DNA from: an uncultured Allobaculum sp.
GTDB lineage: Bacteria; Bacillota_I; Bacilli_A; Erysipelotrichales; Erysipelotrichaceae
Length of the DNA: 26,104 bases
Direction: 5' to 3'
Assembly (NCBI GenBank): GCA_910577085.1
Contig: CAJTLE010000029.1
Coordinates: 1-26,104, forward strand
Shown: one piece after another, positions 1 through 8,780 of the stretch
Position numbering within the stretch: the stretch's first letter is position 1
Layout: each line of letters starts with the position of its first letter
Made by a program: the position numbers and the translations under genes
Notes under the pieces: generated by a model
Database searches by the model: none
What the model saw: the letters and a program-made list of their open reading frames with translations, nothing else
What the model was told of the DNA's origin: nothing

Positions 1-47
1 CTGGCAACCCCGAGGTATTTGCAGGCTTGTGACGTCTTCATTCTCAT
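1..47 (-). CDS. 5' fragment of a leftward gene, helix-turn-helix-like N-terminus
   Basis: An open reading frame starts with ATG at 47 and runs off the left edge. Only about 15 residues are visible, beginning MRMKTSQACKYLGVA. The segment T-S-Q-A-C-K-Y-L-G-V resembles the first helices of MerR/excisionase-type DNA-binding domains, such as those at the start of IS607-type recombinases. A TATAAT box on the minus strand (74-79) would place the transcript start about 20 nt upstream of the ATG. No clear Shine-Dalgarno is visible. The fragment is too short for a firm call, and the function is unknown. Confidence 0.35.
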   Translation of the reverse strand, partial: MRMKTSQACKYLGVA

Positions 48-73
48 GTATTTATAATAACACATCTATATTC

Positions 74-79
74 ATTATA
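74..79 (-). promoter_or_regulatory. Candidate -10 box for the left-edge gene
   Basis: The minus strand reads TATAAT here. The only nearby -35 candidate is TTGGGT, 19 nt upstream, which is poor spacing. Position relative to the ATG at 47 is sensible. Confidence 0.3.
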
Positions 80-127
80 GACTGTTTTTTCCTTAAAAAC
101 CCAATATAACCAACTGTTAAAATCCGT

Positions 128-176
128 CGAATCCAGCTGAATCTGACTGAATTTGTTGAATCCAACTGAATTGTCA
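128..176. repeat. Short degenerate tandem TGAATC-type repeat
   Basis: About five degenerate copies of a roughly 10-nt unit (TGAATCCAAC, TGAATCTGAC and similar) follow one another in the non-coding stretch 48-243. No other feature was seen in this gap apart from the terminator to its right. Confidence 0.4.
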
Positions 177-243
177 GGTCTTGTTCAGCCGATCTGAATC
201 ATCCAAGACAGCTGTTTCGTTTCAAAAAAGAACCAGAAGTAAA

Positions 244-298
244 AAATGGTCGTTCACCTTACCACTCGATGTTTCGAGATTAAGGTGGACGACCATTT
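244..298 (-). terminator. Rho-independent terminator of the aroF-ytqA operon
   Basis: A long inverted repeat pairs AAATGGTCGTTCACCTTA (244-261) with TAAGGTGGACGACCATTT (281-298, one wobble pair). An inner hairpin (CTCGA/TCGAG) sits in the loop. On the minus strand the stem is followed by a U-rich run (from the A-run at 238-246). It lies 27 nt beyond the ytqA stop codon. The T-rich 296-305 segment could also let it work on the plus strand. Confidence 0.85.
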
Positions 299-324
299 CG
301 TTTTTACAGAGTAAGAGCAGGGAG

Positions 325-1280
325 CTACGAGGCAAATTTGCCCTGCCAACTGTCGCGGGCTAAAAGCTGCTTATCAATTTCATTGGCAGTCATCGTCTTT
401 TTGATGGTCCATAACGGAGCAATCAGATCACTGGCCAGGCCATCACCAGTCACCCGTTCGATGATGATTTCCGGCGGCAGGATTTCCAACTGATCACAGA
501 CGATCTCTACGTATTCTTCCTGACTCAATAAAGGGAAAGGCGCTTTGCGATAGTCCTGACCCAACGCAGAGTTGTCAAGCAGATGGAGCATGTGGATCTT
601 GATCGCATCTGGATGAAGTTTTGCGGCAAACCGGGCGGTTTCAAGCATATCTTCTTCGGTTTCCCCAGGCAGACCGTTGATCAGATGCAGGCAGGAGGCA
701 AGTCCATATTTGTGGCACAGATCAATGACCTGAGCGGCTTCCTCGGGTGTATGGGCAAAGTTCATGGCTTTGGCCGTAGCCGGATGAATGCTTTGCAGAC
801 CAAATTCCAGCCAGGCCTGTTTGTCATACTTAGACTGCATTTCAGAAAACCATTTGGCCATTTCTTCGGTAAAACAATCCGTACGGGTGGCAATCGAAAT
901 GGCGGCCACTTCGGGATTTTCATAGAAAGGTGTATAGATTTTCTTGAGTTCTTCCAATGGCGCGTACGTATTGGAAAATGACTGGAAATACGCCATGCCG
1001 ATGGCCTGCGGCCATTTGTGTCTTGCTCTTTCCAGATTGGTTTCGTATTGCGTTTTCAGATCGTCACTGGCACAAAGAATCGTATCCCCGCTGCCCTCGG
1101 ACGAGCAGAACCGACATCCTCCATAGGCCTTCGTTCCATCCCGGTTCGGGCAGGTGAAGCCCGCGTTGAGAGGAATCTTGGCCAGTTTCTTTCCATATTT
1201 CTTTTTCATCGCATACGAGAATGTATGGTAACGCTTGTTGGTATCGGAATAGGGAAAGGGGTTATCTAAAATCTGGTTCA

Positions 1281-1281
<1 letters not shown>
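325..1281 (-). CDS. ytqA: Radical SAM protein, TIGR01212/YtqA family
   Basis: A 318-residue cytoplasmic radical SAM protein. The N-terminus (NPFPYSDTNKRYHTFSYAMK) and the cluster motif C44-x11-C56-x2-C59 within CPNRDGTKAYGGCRFCSSEG are characteristic of the TIGR01212/YhcC/YtqA family, distantly related to Elp3. Those cysteines would hold the [4Fe-4S] cluster that cleaves S-adenosylmethionine. My recollection is that Bacillus YtqA has been tied to mnm5s2U wobble-uridine synthesis (proposed name MnmL) together with the methyltransferase YtqB. That partner is not adjacent here, so the role is an inference. The ATG at 1281 overlaps the aroF TAA by one base (TAATG), indicating a translationally coupled operon. 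Length is typical for the family and nothing appears broken. Confidence 0.9.
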
Positions 1282-2294
<1,013 letters not shown>

Positions 2295-2429
2295 TTCAAA
2301 ATCCTTTCCAGCAGATTTCATAACGAACTGCATCAAACTTTCAAAGGATTCCATCCTGCAAGTCAAAAGAATAAAAAACTGCCAGTATGTCTGGAGTTCA
2401 TCAAACAGAACCGGAAAAGAGACAGATTT

Positions 2430-2460
2430 GAATTTCTGACAGGAATTTTCGCAGAAATTC
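2430..2460. repeat. Perfect 9-bp inverted repeat upstream of aroF
   Basis: GAATTTCTG (2430-2438) and CAGAAATTC (2452-2460) are exact reverse complements, separated by 13 nt. The repeat lies 136 nt upstream of the aroF start. It could be an operator or a leader hairpin. No promoter for aroF could be identified confidently to decide between these. Confidence 0.4.
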
Positions 2461-2462
2461 AT

Positions 2463-2763
2463 TCACCTGTCGCAAAAACGACTTTTTTTCTTTTCTTCTT
2501 TTTTCCAGCGTTTGAAAACATGAAGTTCCAGGATGAACATCTCTGAAAGAGAGTCTTATTTATGATAATCAAATTATGGACGAAGAGCGAAAGGCAAGAA
2601 GACAAATCGAGTGTTTTCTGGCGAAAACATAGGCAAATTCGATCAATTCAGAATGAATCACGAAAATTGACGGACAATTTTACATTCCCTTTCAGAAAAT
2701 AAAATCTACTGATATGCAAGCAGGTGGTCAGATATGATGATAAATCGGCCATTTTGGCATATT
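2463..2763. other. Non-coding gap between divergent aroF and hpf
   Basis: About 300 nt of AT-rich sequence with no credible gene. It holds a T-rich run near 2483-2513 and a 7-bp inverted repeat, AAAATTG/CAATTTT (2663-2681). It must contain the aroF promoter, but no convincing -35/-10 pair was found on the minus strand. Confidence 0.5.
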
Positions 2764-2792
2764 TTGACGCACCTTTGAATCTGACATACAAT
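2764..2792 (+). promoter_or_regulatory. Vegetative promoter of hpf
   Basis: TTGACG (2764-2769), a 17-nt spacer, then TACAAT (2787-2792) is close to the primary-sigma consensus. It predicts transcription from about 2799, some 50 nt upstream of the hpf ATG. This also argues against the longer open frame that begins at 2724. Confidence 0.8.
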
Positions 2793-2807
2793 AGGGTCAT
2801 AGTTAAG

Positions 2808-2827
2808 AGGTTCAAATGGTTGAACCT
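2808..2827 (+). promoter_or_regulatory. 5' UTR hairpin of hpf
   Basis: AGGTTCAA (2808-2815), the loop ATGG and TTGAACCT (2820-2827) form a perfect 8-bp hairpin at the very 5' end of the predicted mRNA. It ends 9 nt before the TGGAG Shine-Dalgarno. It may stabilise the transcript or affect ribosome loading. Confidence 0.5.
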
Positions 2828-2849
2828 TTCTGAAATGGAGCGTGATTGT

Positions 2850-3380
2850 ATGAAAATCAACATTGTTGGAATGAATTTTCCAGTAACCCAGGCCCTCGAG
2901 GATCGAGTAACCAAAAAACTCAAAGGGCTTGAGAAGTACTTCCTGATCGGTGATGAAGACACCGCACGAGTACTGCTCACCTCCTATCCGACAAAACAGA
3001 AAATTGAAGTCACAATCCCTACAAAATTTGCGATTCTGCGTGCGGAAACTTCCGATGCAGACATGTACAATGCCATCGATAAAGTTGTCGAAAAACTGAA
3101 AGACCAGATCCGCCGCCAGAAAACCAGACTTGGCTCGAAAAAAGGCACTCCACTTTACGAAGCATTTCTCGACTATGATCTGTTAGGCGAAGAAGATCCA
3201 GACGAAGAAATCGTAAAAACAAAGAGCGTTGTTCCCGAAAAACTCAGCCTGGACGAAGCCATTGCCAAGATGGACCTGCTCGGACACAACTTCTTCATCT
3301 ACACAGATGATGAAACTGACAAGATCGCCGTTGTTTATCGTCGCAACGATGGCGGCTATGGATTGATTGAAACCGAATAA
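2850..3380 (+). CDS. hpf: Ribosome hibernation promoting factor, long form
   Basis: A 176-residue ribosome-associated factor that pairs 70S ribosomes into inactive dimers in slow-growing cells. The N-terminal RaiA/YfiA domain spans about residues 1-98 (MKINIVGMNFPVTQALEDRV onward, with the DADMYNAIDKVVEKLKDQIRRQK helix). A linker leads to the C-terminal dimerisation domain, about 120-176 (LDEAIAKMDLLGHNFFIY, then VVYRRNDGGYGLIE). Length fits the long form. The start at 2850 is chosen because the TTGACG/TACAAT promoter lies inside the longer frame and GGAG sits 9 nt upstream of this ATG. It is monocistronic, with its own terminator. Confidence 0.93.
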   Translation: MKINIVGMNFPVTQALEDRVTKKLKGLEKYFLIGDEDTARVLLTSYPTKQKIEVTIPTKFAILRAETSDADMYNAIDKVVEKLKDQIRRQKTRLGSKKGTPLYEAFLDYDLLGEEDPDEEIVKTKSVVPEKLSLDEAIAKMDLLGHNFFIYTDDETDKIAVVYRRNDGGYGLIETE

Positions 3381-3448
3381 TCGAATTTTCTGCCTCATTG
3401 GTTCGAATCTTCTCTAAATTTGAACCGACCCTTCCATAAACCAATTCT

Positions 3449-3487
3449 GACCGGTTGTTTCGACAGCCGGTCTTCGATATTTTTAGA
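3449..3487 (+). terminator. Rho-independent terminator of hpf
   Basis: A 10-bp stem, GACCGGTTGT/ACAGCCGGTC (one wobble), is closed by a TTCG tetraloop (3459-3462) and followed by TTCGATATTTTTAG. UUCG loops are unusually stable. It lies 69 nt after the hpf stop. Confidence 0.85.
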
Positions 3488-3975
3488 GATTCGCCATACA
3501 TACCTCTGTGAAGATATGAATCGAGGCATCCAGGCAGGCTGGTATGGATGTATAGAGATATGGATCTGTGGAAAATACTGCGGCTGAAAATGGATTTTTC
3601 CTGTTTACAGAAAAGTGAAAAAGGAAGAGTCGATTCTTACTTCATGTTAAGATTGGCAGCAGGTCTTGATTGCAGAAAAGGGAAAGCGAAACCACCAGGC
3701 CGAGCGTTTTTGAATCTTCCTGAAAGGATGCAGAAAATGAAAGCTTCAACGAATTTGCGTAAGCCTTTTCTCTTTCAAATTTTTATCATACAAAATGCGG
3801 ATTCAGGTTAACTTTTCAGATGAAAGATTGAATCCCTCGGGCATTGGCAGGCAGATACGATATAATATTTGCTAGTTCAGATACTCATTTATCACGACGG
3901 AAATCAGGCTCAGCTACAGAAAATGGGAGAAATTGGTTTCTTACGTTTTTTTATTTGGTGTCCCGTTTCTGTTAT
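3488..3975. other. Long non-coding gap upstream of sepF
   Basis: About 490 nt with no recognisable gene. The open frames here (for example 3548-3811) lack a Shine-Dalgarno and resemble no known protein. A good TATAAT at 3861-3866 has no properly spaced -35 (TTGGCA at 3844-3849 is only 11 nt away). An unannotated small RNA or a second, distant sepF promoter are the main alternatives to plain spacer. Confidence 0.4.
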
Positions 3976-4003
3976 TTGAGACCATTAGAACTTGTGTTAC
4001 TAT
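3976..4003 (+). promoter_or_regulatory. Promoter of sepF
   Basis: TTGAGA (3976-3981), a 16-nt spacer and TACTAT (3998-4003). The predicted start near 4010 leaves a leader of about 19 nt that contains the GAGGAGG ribosome binding site. Confidence 0.6.
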
Positions 4004-4028
4004 ACACCCGACAGAGGAGGTTTCTATC

Positions 4029-4514
4029 ATGGGATTTATGGATAAGCTTAAGGCATTCGTTGAACCAGATGATGAAGAAGAATACGAAGGCGAAGAAGAA
4101 ATTATTGAACAGCCTGTTAATAGACCAGTAACATCTACTGTCAGTGCAACTCCTAACCGTGTTGTACCTGCAGCAAATACAAACACATACGAAACAAAAA
4201 CGCACAATGGACCAGCACCACTCGATGAAAAAACCAAAATGGTTCTGTTTGAACCAAGAAGCTTTGGTGAAGCAGAAGTCGTTGGTTCCCGCTTAAAAGA
4301 GGGAAGAGCCGTTGTAGTCAACCTGCACAAACTGGATCGTGAATACGCACAGCGTACAATCGATTTCCTGTCCGGTGTCGTTTTTGCGCTGGATGGTAAT
4401 GTACAGAAGATTGGTCAGAATGTTATTCTCTGCTACCCAAGTGATATCGGCGTGGCCGGATCGATTAACCTTGGCAAAGCAGGCGACGTAGACGAAGAAG
4501 ACAAAGTCGAATAA
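4029..4514 (+). CDS. sepF: Cell division protein SepF
   Basis: A 161-residue FtsZ-bundling, membrane-tethering division protein. It begins with an amphipathic helix (MGFMDKLKAFV), typical for membrane attachment. A very acidic, then Thr/Ala/Asn-rich linker (residues about 15-75) follows, then the beta-rich SepF core. Core signatures include VLFEPRSFGEAEVVGSRLKE, AVVVNLHKLD, RTIDFLSGVVFALDG and NVILCYPSDI. The start at 4029 follows GAGGAGG with 8-nt spacing; a longer frame from 3933 overlaps the promoter and is rejected. The stop overlaps the next gene by one base (TAATG), as in the Firmicutes sepF-ylmH cluster. Confidence 0.94.
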   Translation: MGFMDKLKAFVEPDDEEEYEGEEEIIEQPVNRPVTSTVSATPNRVVPAANTNTYETKTHNGPAPLDEKTKMVLFEPRSFGEAEVVGSRLKEGRAVVVNLHKLDREYAQRTIDFLSGVVFALDGNVQKIGQNVILCYPSDIGVAGSINLGKAGDVDEEDKVE

Positions 4515-5395
4515 TGTCACAGCCTTTAACCGGACATGAACAGTTTTCAAAACTGATCTCGAATGGGATTGCCCGTTACGAGAAATCAGGAAAACCGTTC
4601 ATGACCGGTTTTTTAACGCCGGCCGAACAGAATCTGGCCGCAAGACTTTGCGGCAAAGTCGAACATCGCTTTGAAGGCGGCAGAGCCGGAGCGACGCGGG
4701 CAAGACTTGTTGTGGGAAGTGAAACCGATCTTGAAGAAGACAATGCCTGGAATTCGTTCCGGAACTATGACAACTGGGATGAAAGTGACTGGAATGAATA
4801 TACGACGTCCGGAGATGAAATTCATCAGGATGCAGCAGGCAGCCAGGCAGATCTTCCCGAGCAGGAAGAAGTGCTTGATGAGCGCTTTGTGGTCGTTTTA
4901 AAATCTGCATATGACTCCCGCATGAAAACCTTGAGCCATTCGGATGTACTGGGAGCCTTGATGCATTCCGGACTGGAGCGGGATGCGATTGGCGATATCG
5001 CGGTTGATGACCAGTCGATTTATGTTGTCTGCCTGCCAAGTCTGAAAGAATACATCGAACAGACCATTACCCGCATTGGCAATGTTCCCGTTGATTTTCA
5101 CTCCGCCGGCGTGCAGGGCATGCCGGAAGCCAGCTTTGAGGATCTCAAAATCAATACCGCCAGTATGCGGGCGGACTGCATTGTCAGTGCGCTTGCGCAT
5201 TGCTCGCGAACAGGCGCAAAAGACATGATTTGTCAAGGCTTTGTGAAGGTTAACGACGAGGTTCTTGAATCTGTGAAAACCTTGTGCAATAATGACACCA
5301 TCTCTGTGCGACGGGTCGGGAAATTCCGGATTGGAGAACTCGACGGCGTCAGCAGGAAAGGCAGATTGATCGTTCACATCTATAAATATCAATAG
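4514..5395 (+). CDS. ylmH: YlmH-family S4-domain RNA-binding protein
   Basis: A 293-residue homologue of Bacillus YlmH, a ribosome/tRNA-associated S4 protein related to RqcP and linked to rescue of stalled 50S complexes. The family core includes SHSDVLGALMHSGLERDAIGDI (quoted as 141-155 SHSDVLGALMHSGLE plus the following residues). The C-terminal S4 fold spans about 218-280 (MRADCIVSALAHCSR; GFVKVNDEV; DTISVRRVGKFRIGEL). It is about 35 residues longer than the Bacillus protein. The extra length is mostly an acidic, low-complexity insert at residues 71-122 between the N-terminal and middle domains. Translation is probably coupled to sepF through the TAATG overlap. The ileS T-box leader begins just after the stop codon. 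Confidence 0.88.
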   Translation: MSQPLTGHEQFSKLISNGIARYEKSGKPFMTGFLTPAEQNLAARLCGKVEHRFEGGRAGATRARLVVGSETDLEEDNAWNSFRNYDNWDESDWNEYTTSGDEIHQDAAGSQADLPEQEEVLDERFVVVLKSAYDSRMKTLSHSDVLGALMHSGLERDAIGDIAVDDQSIYVVCLPSLKEYIEQTITRIGNVPVDFHSAGVQGMPEASFEDLKINTASMRADCIVSALAHCSRTGAKDMICQGFVKVNDEVLESVKTLCNNDTISVRRVGKFRIGELDGVSRKGRLIVHIYKYQ

Positions 5396-5616
5396 GCAAT
5401 GACAAAGACAGGTCCACCAGAAAAGGATTCCAGAAAGCAGCCGGGTGATGCGAGGCTGTATGAGCGTTCTGATGGGTATCCCTTTGGAGCCGAAAAGGCG
5501 AAACTCAGTAGCTTTTTCCGGGAACAGACCGTTATCTGCAAGAGCTTTGAAGTTTAAGCTTCAAAGAATTAAGGTGGTACCGCGCACAGTCGTCCTTTTT
5601 AGGGCGGCTTTTTTTT
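5396..5616 (+). promoter_or_regulatory. Isoleucine T-box riboswitch (leader of ileS)
   Basis: A tRNA-sensing transcription attenuator. The invariant T-box AATTAAGGTGGTACCGCG lies at 5567-5584. A perfect stem III (CTTTGAAG/CTTCAAAG, 5545-5566) sits just before it. The stem I distal element around 5440-5460 contains GGGTGATGCGAG between GCAGCC and GGCTGT. ATC at 5478-5480 is the likely specifier: it sits where CCAGAAAAGG can pair with CCTTTGG at the base of stem I. An isoleucine codon agrees with the downstream gene. The attenuator terminator is GTCGTCC/GGGCGGC (5589-5608) followed by a run of T. Uncharged tRNA-Ile should switch it to read-through. Its promoter is unclear; a weak TTGATC/TATCAA pair overlaps the end of ylmH. 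Confidence 0.9.
5589..5616 (+). terminator. Attenuator terminator within the ileS T-box
   Basis: GTCGTCC (5589-5595) pairs with GGGCGGC (5602-5608) with two wobble pairs, then an eight-T run. Its left arm follows the T-box sequence, as expected for the terminator/antiterminator switch. Confidence 0.85.
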
Positions 5617-5638
5617 ATGCAGAAAGGAAGATGCAAAA

Positions 5639-8368
5639 ATGGATTATAAAGACACGCTTCAGATGCCAAAGACCAGCTTTGAGATGCGTGGAAATCTGGC
5701 CAAAAAAGAGCCAAAATTCCAGCAGCGCTGGCAGGATGAGCATCTGTACGAAAAAATGCTTGAAAGACGAGAAGGGGCTGAACCTTTCGTATTACACGAT
5801 GGTCCTCCCTATGCCAACGGTGACATCCATTTAGGTCATGCTTTAAACAAAGTTCTCAAAGATGTCATCAACAAATCAAAATTCATGGAGGGATATCGCG
5901 TTCCGTATATCCCTGGATGGGACACTCATGGTCTGCCAATTGAAACTGCTGTAACCAAACTGGGTTATGACCGCAAGAAAATCGGTATTCCTGAATTCCG
6001 TAAAATCTGCCACGACTACGCTCTCGAGCAGGTTGAGCGTCAGAAAAAAGGCTTCCTGGCTTTAGGAAGCATCGGTGACTACGATCATCCTTACATCACA
6101 CTGACTCCTGATTTTGAAGCCCGTCAGATTGAAATCTTCGGTAAGATGGCCACAGATGGTCTGATCTACCAGGGCCTCAAGCCAGTTTACTGGTCTCCAT
6201 CTTCAGAATCCGCTCTTGCTGAAGCTGAAGTTGAATATAAAGATGTCACTTCACCAACCATCTTCGTAAAATTTCCGGTAAAAGACGGTAAGGGAATTCT
6301 GGGTGCGGATGACTCGTTCGTTATCTGGACAACCACACCTTGGACCATTCCATCCAACCTGGGTATCTCTGTTCATCCACGTTTTGAATATGCCCGCGTT
6401 AAAACTGATCAGGGCAATCTGATCGTACTGAATTCCATGGTTGAAGATCTGATGAAACGCTTCGGCATTGAAAACTACGAAGTGATCCAGGTCATCCCAG
6501 GTAAAGATCTTGAATATATGACCGCAACTCATCCACTGTATCCAGAAGTTGAATCTCTGGTTATGGTTGGTGAGCATGTCACTGACGATTCCGGTACCGG
6601 TCTTGTTCATACAGCCCCTGGCTTTGGTATGGACGACTTTATGATCGGTAAAAAATACGGCCTGCCAGTTTTCGTTAACGTTGACGAACAGGGCCGCATG
6701 ATGGATGTATGCGGACCACGTCTGGCCGGTAAAACCGTTGACGAAGCCAATGACATCGTCATCGACTGGTTAAAAGAAAAAGGCTGCCTGCTGGATCGTG
6801 AAGATATCGTGCACTCCTACCCACATGACTGGCGTACTAAAAAGCCAATCATTTTCCGTGCTACTACTCAGTGGTTTGCCTCCATTGACAAAATCAGAGA
6901 CAAACTGCTCGACCAGATTCATTCCATCGGCTGGGTTCCAACATGGGGTGAAGGCCGCATGCACAATATGATTTCTGACCGTTCTGACTGGTGCATTTCC
7001 AGACAGCGTGCCTGGGGTGTTCCAATTCCAATCATCTATGGTGAAGACGGCACTCCATTAATGGATCCAGAAATCTTTGCGCATGTCGCCAAACTGATCG
7101 GCGAAGGCGGATCCAACGTCTGGTTCGAAAAAGACGTTATGGACCTGCTGCCGGAAGGCTATACAAGTGAACATTCACCAAACGGCAAGTTCACCAAAGA
7201 AACTGACACCATGGATGTCTGGTTCGACTCGGGTTCGAGCCATACTGGCGCCATGATTGAACGCGGTCTTGGCTATCCAGCCGACCTGTACTTTGAAGGC
7301 AGTGACCAGTATCGCGGCTGGTTCAACTCTTCTTTGATTGTCGGTACCGCTGTTTATGGTCAGGCTCCCTATAAACAGGTTCTTTCTCACGGATTCGTTA
7401 TGGACGAAAACGGAAAGAAAATGTCCAAATCACAGTGGAACGCCATGGCTCCATCGGAAATCACTTCGAAATTCGGTGCCGACATTTTGCGTCTGTGGGC
7501 CTGCTCGGTTGACTATCAGGCGGACTGCTCCATGGGCAAAAAGATCCTCAAACAGGTTTCTGACAACTACCGTAAGGTCAGAAACACTTTCCGCTTCTTA
7601 GTGGCCAACCTGGATGAAAACCAGTTCACCAAAGAAGACCTGGTGGATGTCAACACCCTCTCTCGTCAGAACAAGTACATCCTTGCTCTGCTTGATGAAG
7701 CGGTAGAGGACTGCGAAAAAGCCTATGACGAATATCGTTTCTCTGATGTTGTCACAACTCTGACCAACCTGATGACCAACGAACTGTCCAGCTACTATCT
7801 CGACTACGCCAAAGACATCCTGTATTGCGATGCCAAAGACAGCCGCGACCGTCAGGAAGTGCAGACAGTTCTGTACCTGGCTGCTTCCATGCTGACAAGA
7901 CTTTGGGCTCCAATCCTGGCTCACACCACCGAAGAGCTCAACGATCTGATGAAATTCGATGAAGAATCCATCCATCTGGCAAAATTCATCAAGAGCGGCC
8001 TCAACCACGACGATGAAAATCTGAAGGCTGATATGGAAGCTGCCCTCAACTTACGTAAAGATGTTCTGAAAGCTCTCGAAGAAGCAAAACGTTCGGGTCT
8101 GCTGAAGAAATCCAACGAAGCCATTCTGCGCGTCCATGTAAGTGATGAGCTGAAAAAACAGGTTGAATCTGTCATCGACAACCCAGCTCAGTGGCTGATG
8201 GTTTACGATGTTCAGTTCGTGGATGACAGCCTGACTCCATACGAAGTCAGCGAAATTGAAGTGACTCATGCACCAGGTCATGTCTGCCCACGCTGCTGGA
8301 ACTACACCGAATCCGAGCACGAAGATGGACTGTGCGATCGCTGCGCAGCTGTGATTGAAAAAGCGTAA
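5639..8368 (+). CDS. ileS: Isoleucyl-tRNA synthetase
   Basis: A 909-residue class I aminoacyl-tRNA synthetase of bacterial type that charges tRNA-Ile and edits misactivated valine. The class I HLGH motif is at residues 64-67 (GPPYANGDIHLGH). The KMSKS loop is at 594-598 (NGKKMSKSQWN). The CP1 editing region lies between them (TTTPWTIPSN; GTGLVHTAPGFG). The DSGSSH and QYRGWF catalytic-core segments precede KMSKS. A C-terminal zinc site is present: C883, C886, C899 and C902. The start follows AAAGGA with about 10-nt spacing and sits 23 nt after the T-box attenuator. Length is normal and the codon use is that of a highly expressed gene. Confidence 0.97.
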   Translation: MDYKDTLQMPKTSFEMRGNLAKKEPKFQQRWQDEHLYEKMLERREGAEPFVLHDGPPYANGDIHLGHALNKVLKDVINKSKFMEGYRVPYIPGWDTHGLPIETAVTKLGYDRKKIGIPEFRKICHDYALEQVERQKKGFLALGSIGDYDHPYITLTPDFEARQIEIFGKMATDGLIYQGLKPVYWSPSSESALAEAEVEYKDVTSPTIFVKFPVKDGKGILGADDSFVIWTTTPWTIPSNLGISVHPRFEYARVKTDQGNLIVLNSMVEDLMKRFGIENYEVIQVIPGKDLEYMTATHPLYPEVESLVMVGEHVTDDSGTGLVHTAPGFGMDDFMIGKKYGLPVFVNVDEQGRMMDVCGPRLAGKTVDEANDIVIDWLKEKGCLLDREDIVHSYPHDWRTKKPIIFRATTQWFASIDKIRDKLLDQIHSIGWVPTWGEGRMHNMISDRSDWCISRQRAWGVPIPIIYGEDGTPLMDPEIFAHVAKLIGEGGSNVWFEKDVMDLLPEGYTSEHSPNGKFTKETDTMDVWFDSGSSHTGAMIERGLGYPADLYFEGSDQYRGWFNSSLIVGTAVYGQAPYKQVLSHGFVMDENGKKMSKSQWNAMAPSEITSKFGADILRLWACSVDYQADCSMGKKILKQVSDNYRKVRNTFRFLVANLDENQFTKEDLVDVNTLSRQNKYILALLDEAVEDCEKAYDEYRFSDVVTTLTNLMTNELSSYYLDYAKDILYCDAKDSRDRQEVQTVLYLAASMLTRLWAPILAHTTEELNDLMKFDEESIHLAKFIKSGLNHDDENLKADMEAALNLRKDVLKALEEAKRSGLLKKSNEAILRVHVSDELKKQVESVIDNPAQWLMVYDVQFVDDSLTPYEVSEIEVTHAPGHVCPRCWNYTESEHEDGLCDRCAAVIEKA

Positions 8369-8580
8369 GACTTAAAATCACCCCATCTAACCTGATACCG
8401 TGAAAGTGCATTTTCCACTTGATCTCAAGCGGGCTCTAAACTTTCATGAGGATAGAGAGGCGCGCTTTAAAAAGCTTGCGGTTTTAAACGTAACTCCACA
8501 TTTGCTGGTTGTGTACGGTTTGGTGGGAACTATTGTCTTGATCACCCAAAACATTCGAAACTTAGGATGAGCGAATAATA
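8369..8580. other. Non-coding stretch between ileS and its terminator
   Basis: About 210 nt with no credible ORF. It contains several weak self-complementary segments (for example around 8519-8552, TTTGGTG...CACCCAAA) but no recognised RNA family. It may be a long 3' UTR of ileS or an unannotated small RNA ending at the 8581 terminator. Confidence 0.35.
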
Positions 8581-8615
8581 GATGAGTGTCATATTCATGA
8601 TGCTCATCTTTTTTT
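8581..8615 (+). terminator. Strong rho-independent terminator downstream of ileS
   Basis: A 12-bp stem (GATGAGTGTCAT/ATGATGCTCATC, two wobbles) with loop ATTC is followed by seven T. It is 213 nt beyond the ileS stop. Confidence 0.85.
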
Positions 8616-8721
8616 GCGAGAATAATCAAAGGTTATAAGATGCAACTGTCTGTCTGGAGGCTTTTAAAGGGACTGAAATCCTTAGCAGATGGGGTCAGTG
8701 GAATAAATGGTTGGAAGAGAA

Positions 8722-8760
8722 AAGGGGCTGTAAGGATCTAATGATCCGTTACAGCCCCTT
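8722..8760 (-). terminator. Terminator of the rubredoxin gene
   Basis: AAGGGGCTGTAA pairs with TTACAGCCCCTT, with an inner GGATC/GATCC stem. On the minus strand the hairpin is followed by TTTTCTCTTCC. The plus-strand side has no T-run, so it acts leftward, 21 nt after the rubredoxin stop. Confidence 0.88.
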
Positions 8761-8780
8761 ATCGGCCTTAGAGATTGTGA

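Noticed and set aside
2295..2462. 56-codon N-terminal extension of aroF
   Set aside because: The family start and a good ribosome binding site both point to 2294.
2467..2488. GTCG/CGAC followed by a long T-run as a plus-strand terminator
   Set aside because: The stem is only 4 bp and no plus-strand gene ends here.
3401..3416. GGTTCGAATC resembling a tRNA T-loop
   Set aside because: The flanks do not form a T-stem, and no acceptor, D or anticodon arms can be found around it.
3548..3811. 87-codon plus-strand ORF upstream of sepF
   Set aside because: No ribosome binding site, no recognisable motif, atypical composition; likely chance.
3844..4131. 95-codon ORF overlapping the sepF promoter and start
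   Set aside because: Out of frame with sepF, whose promoter, GAGGAGG site and protein match are clear.
8444..8629. 61-codon minus-strand ORF downstream of ileS
   Set aside because: It runs through the terminator hairpin and has no ribosome binding site or motif.
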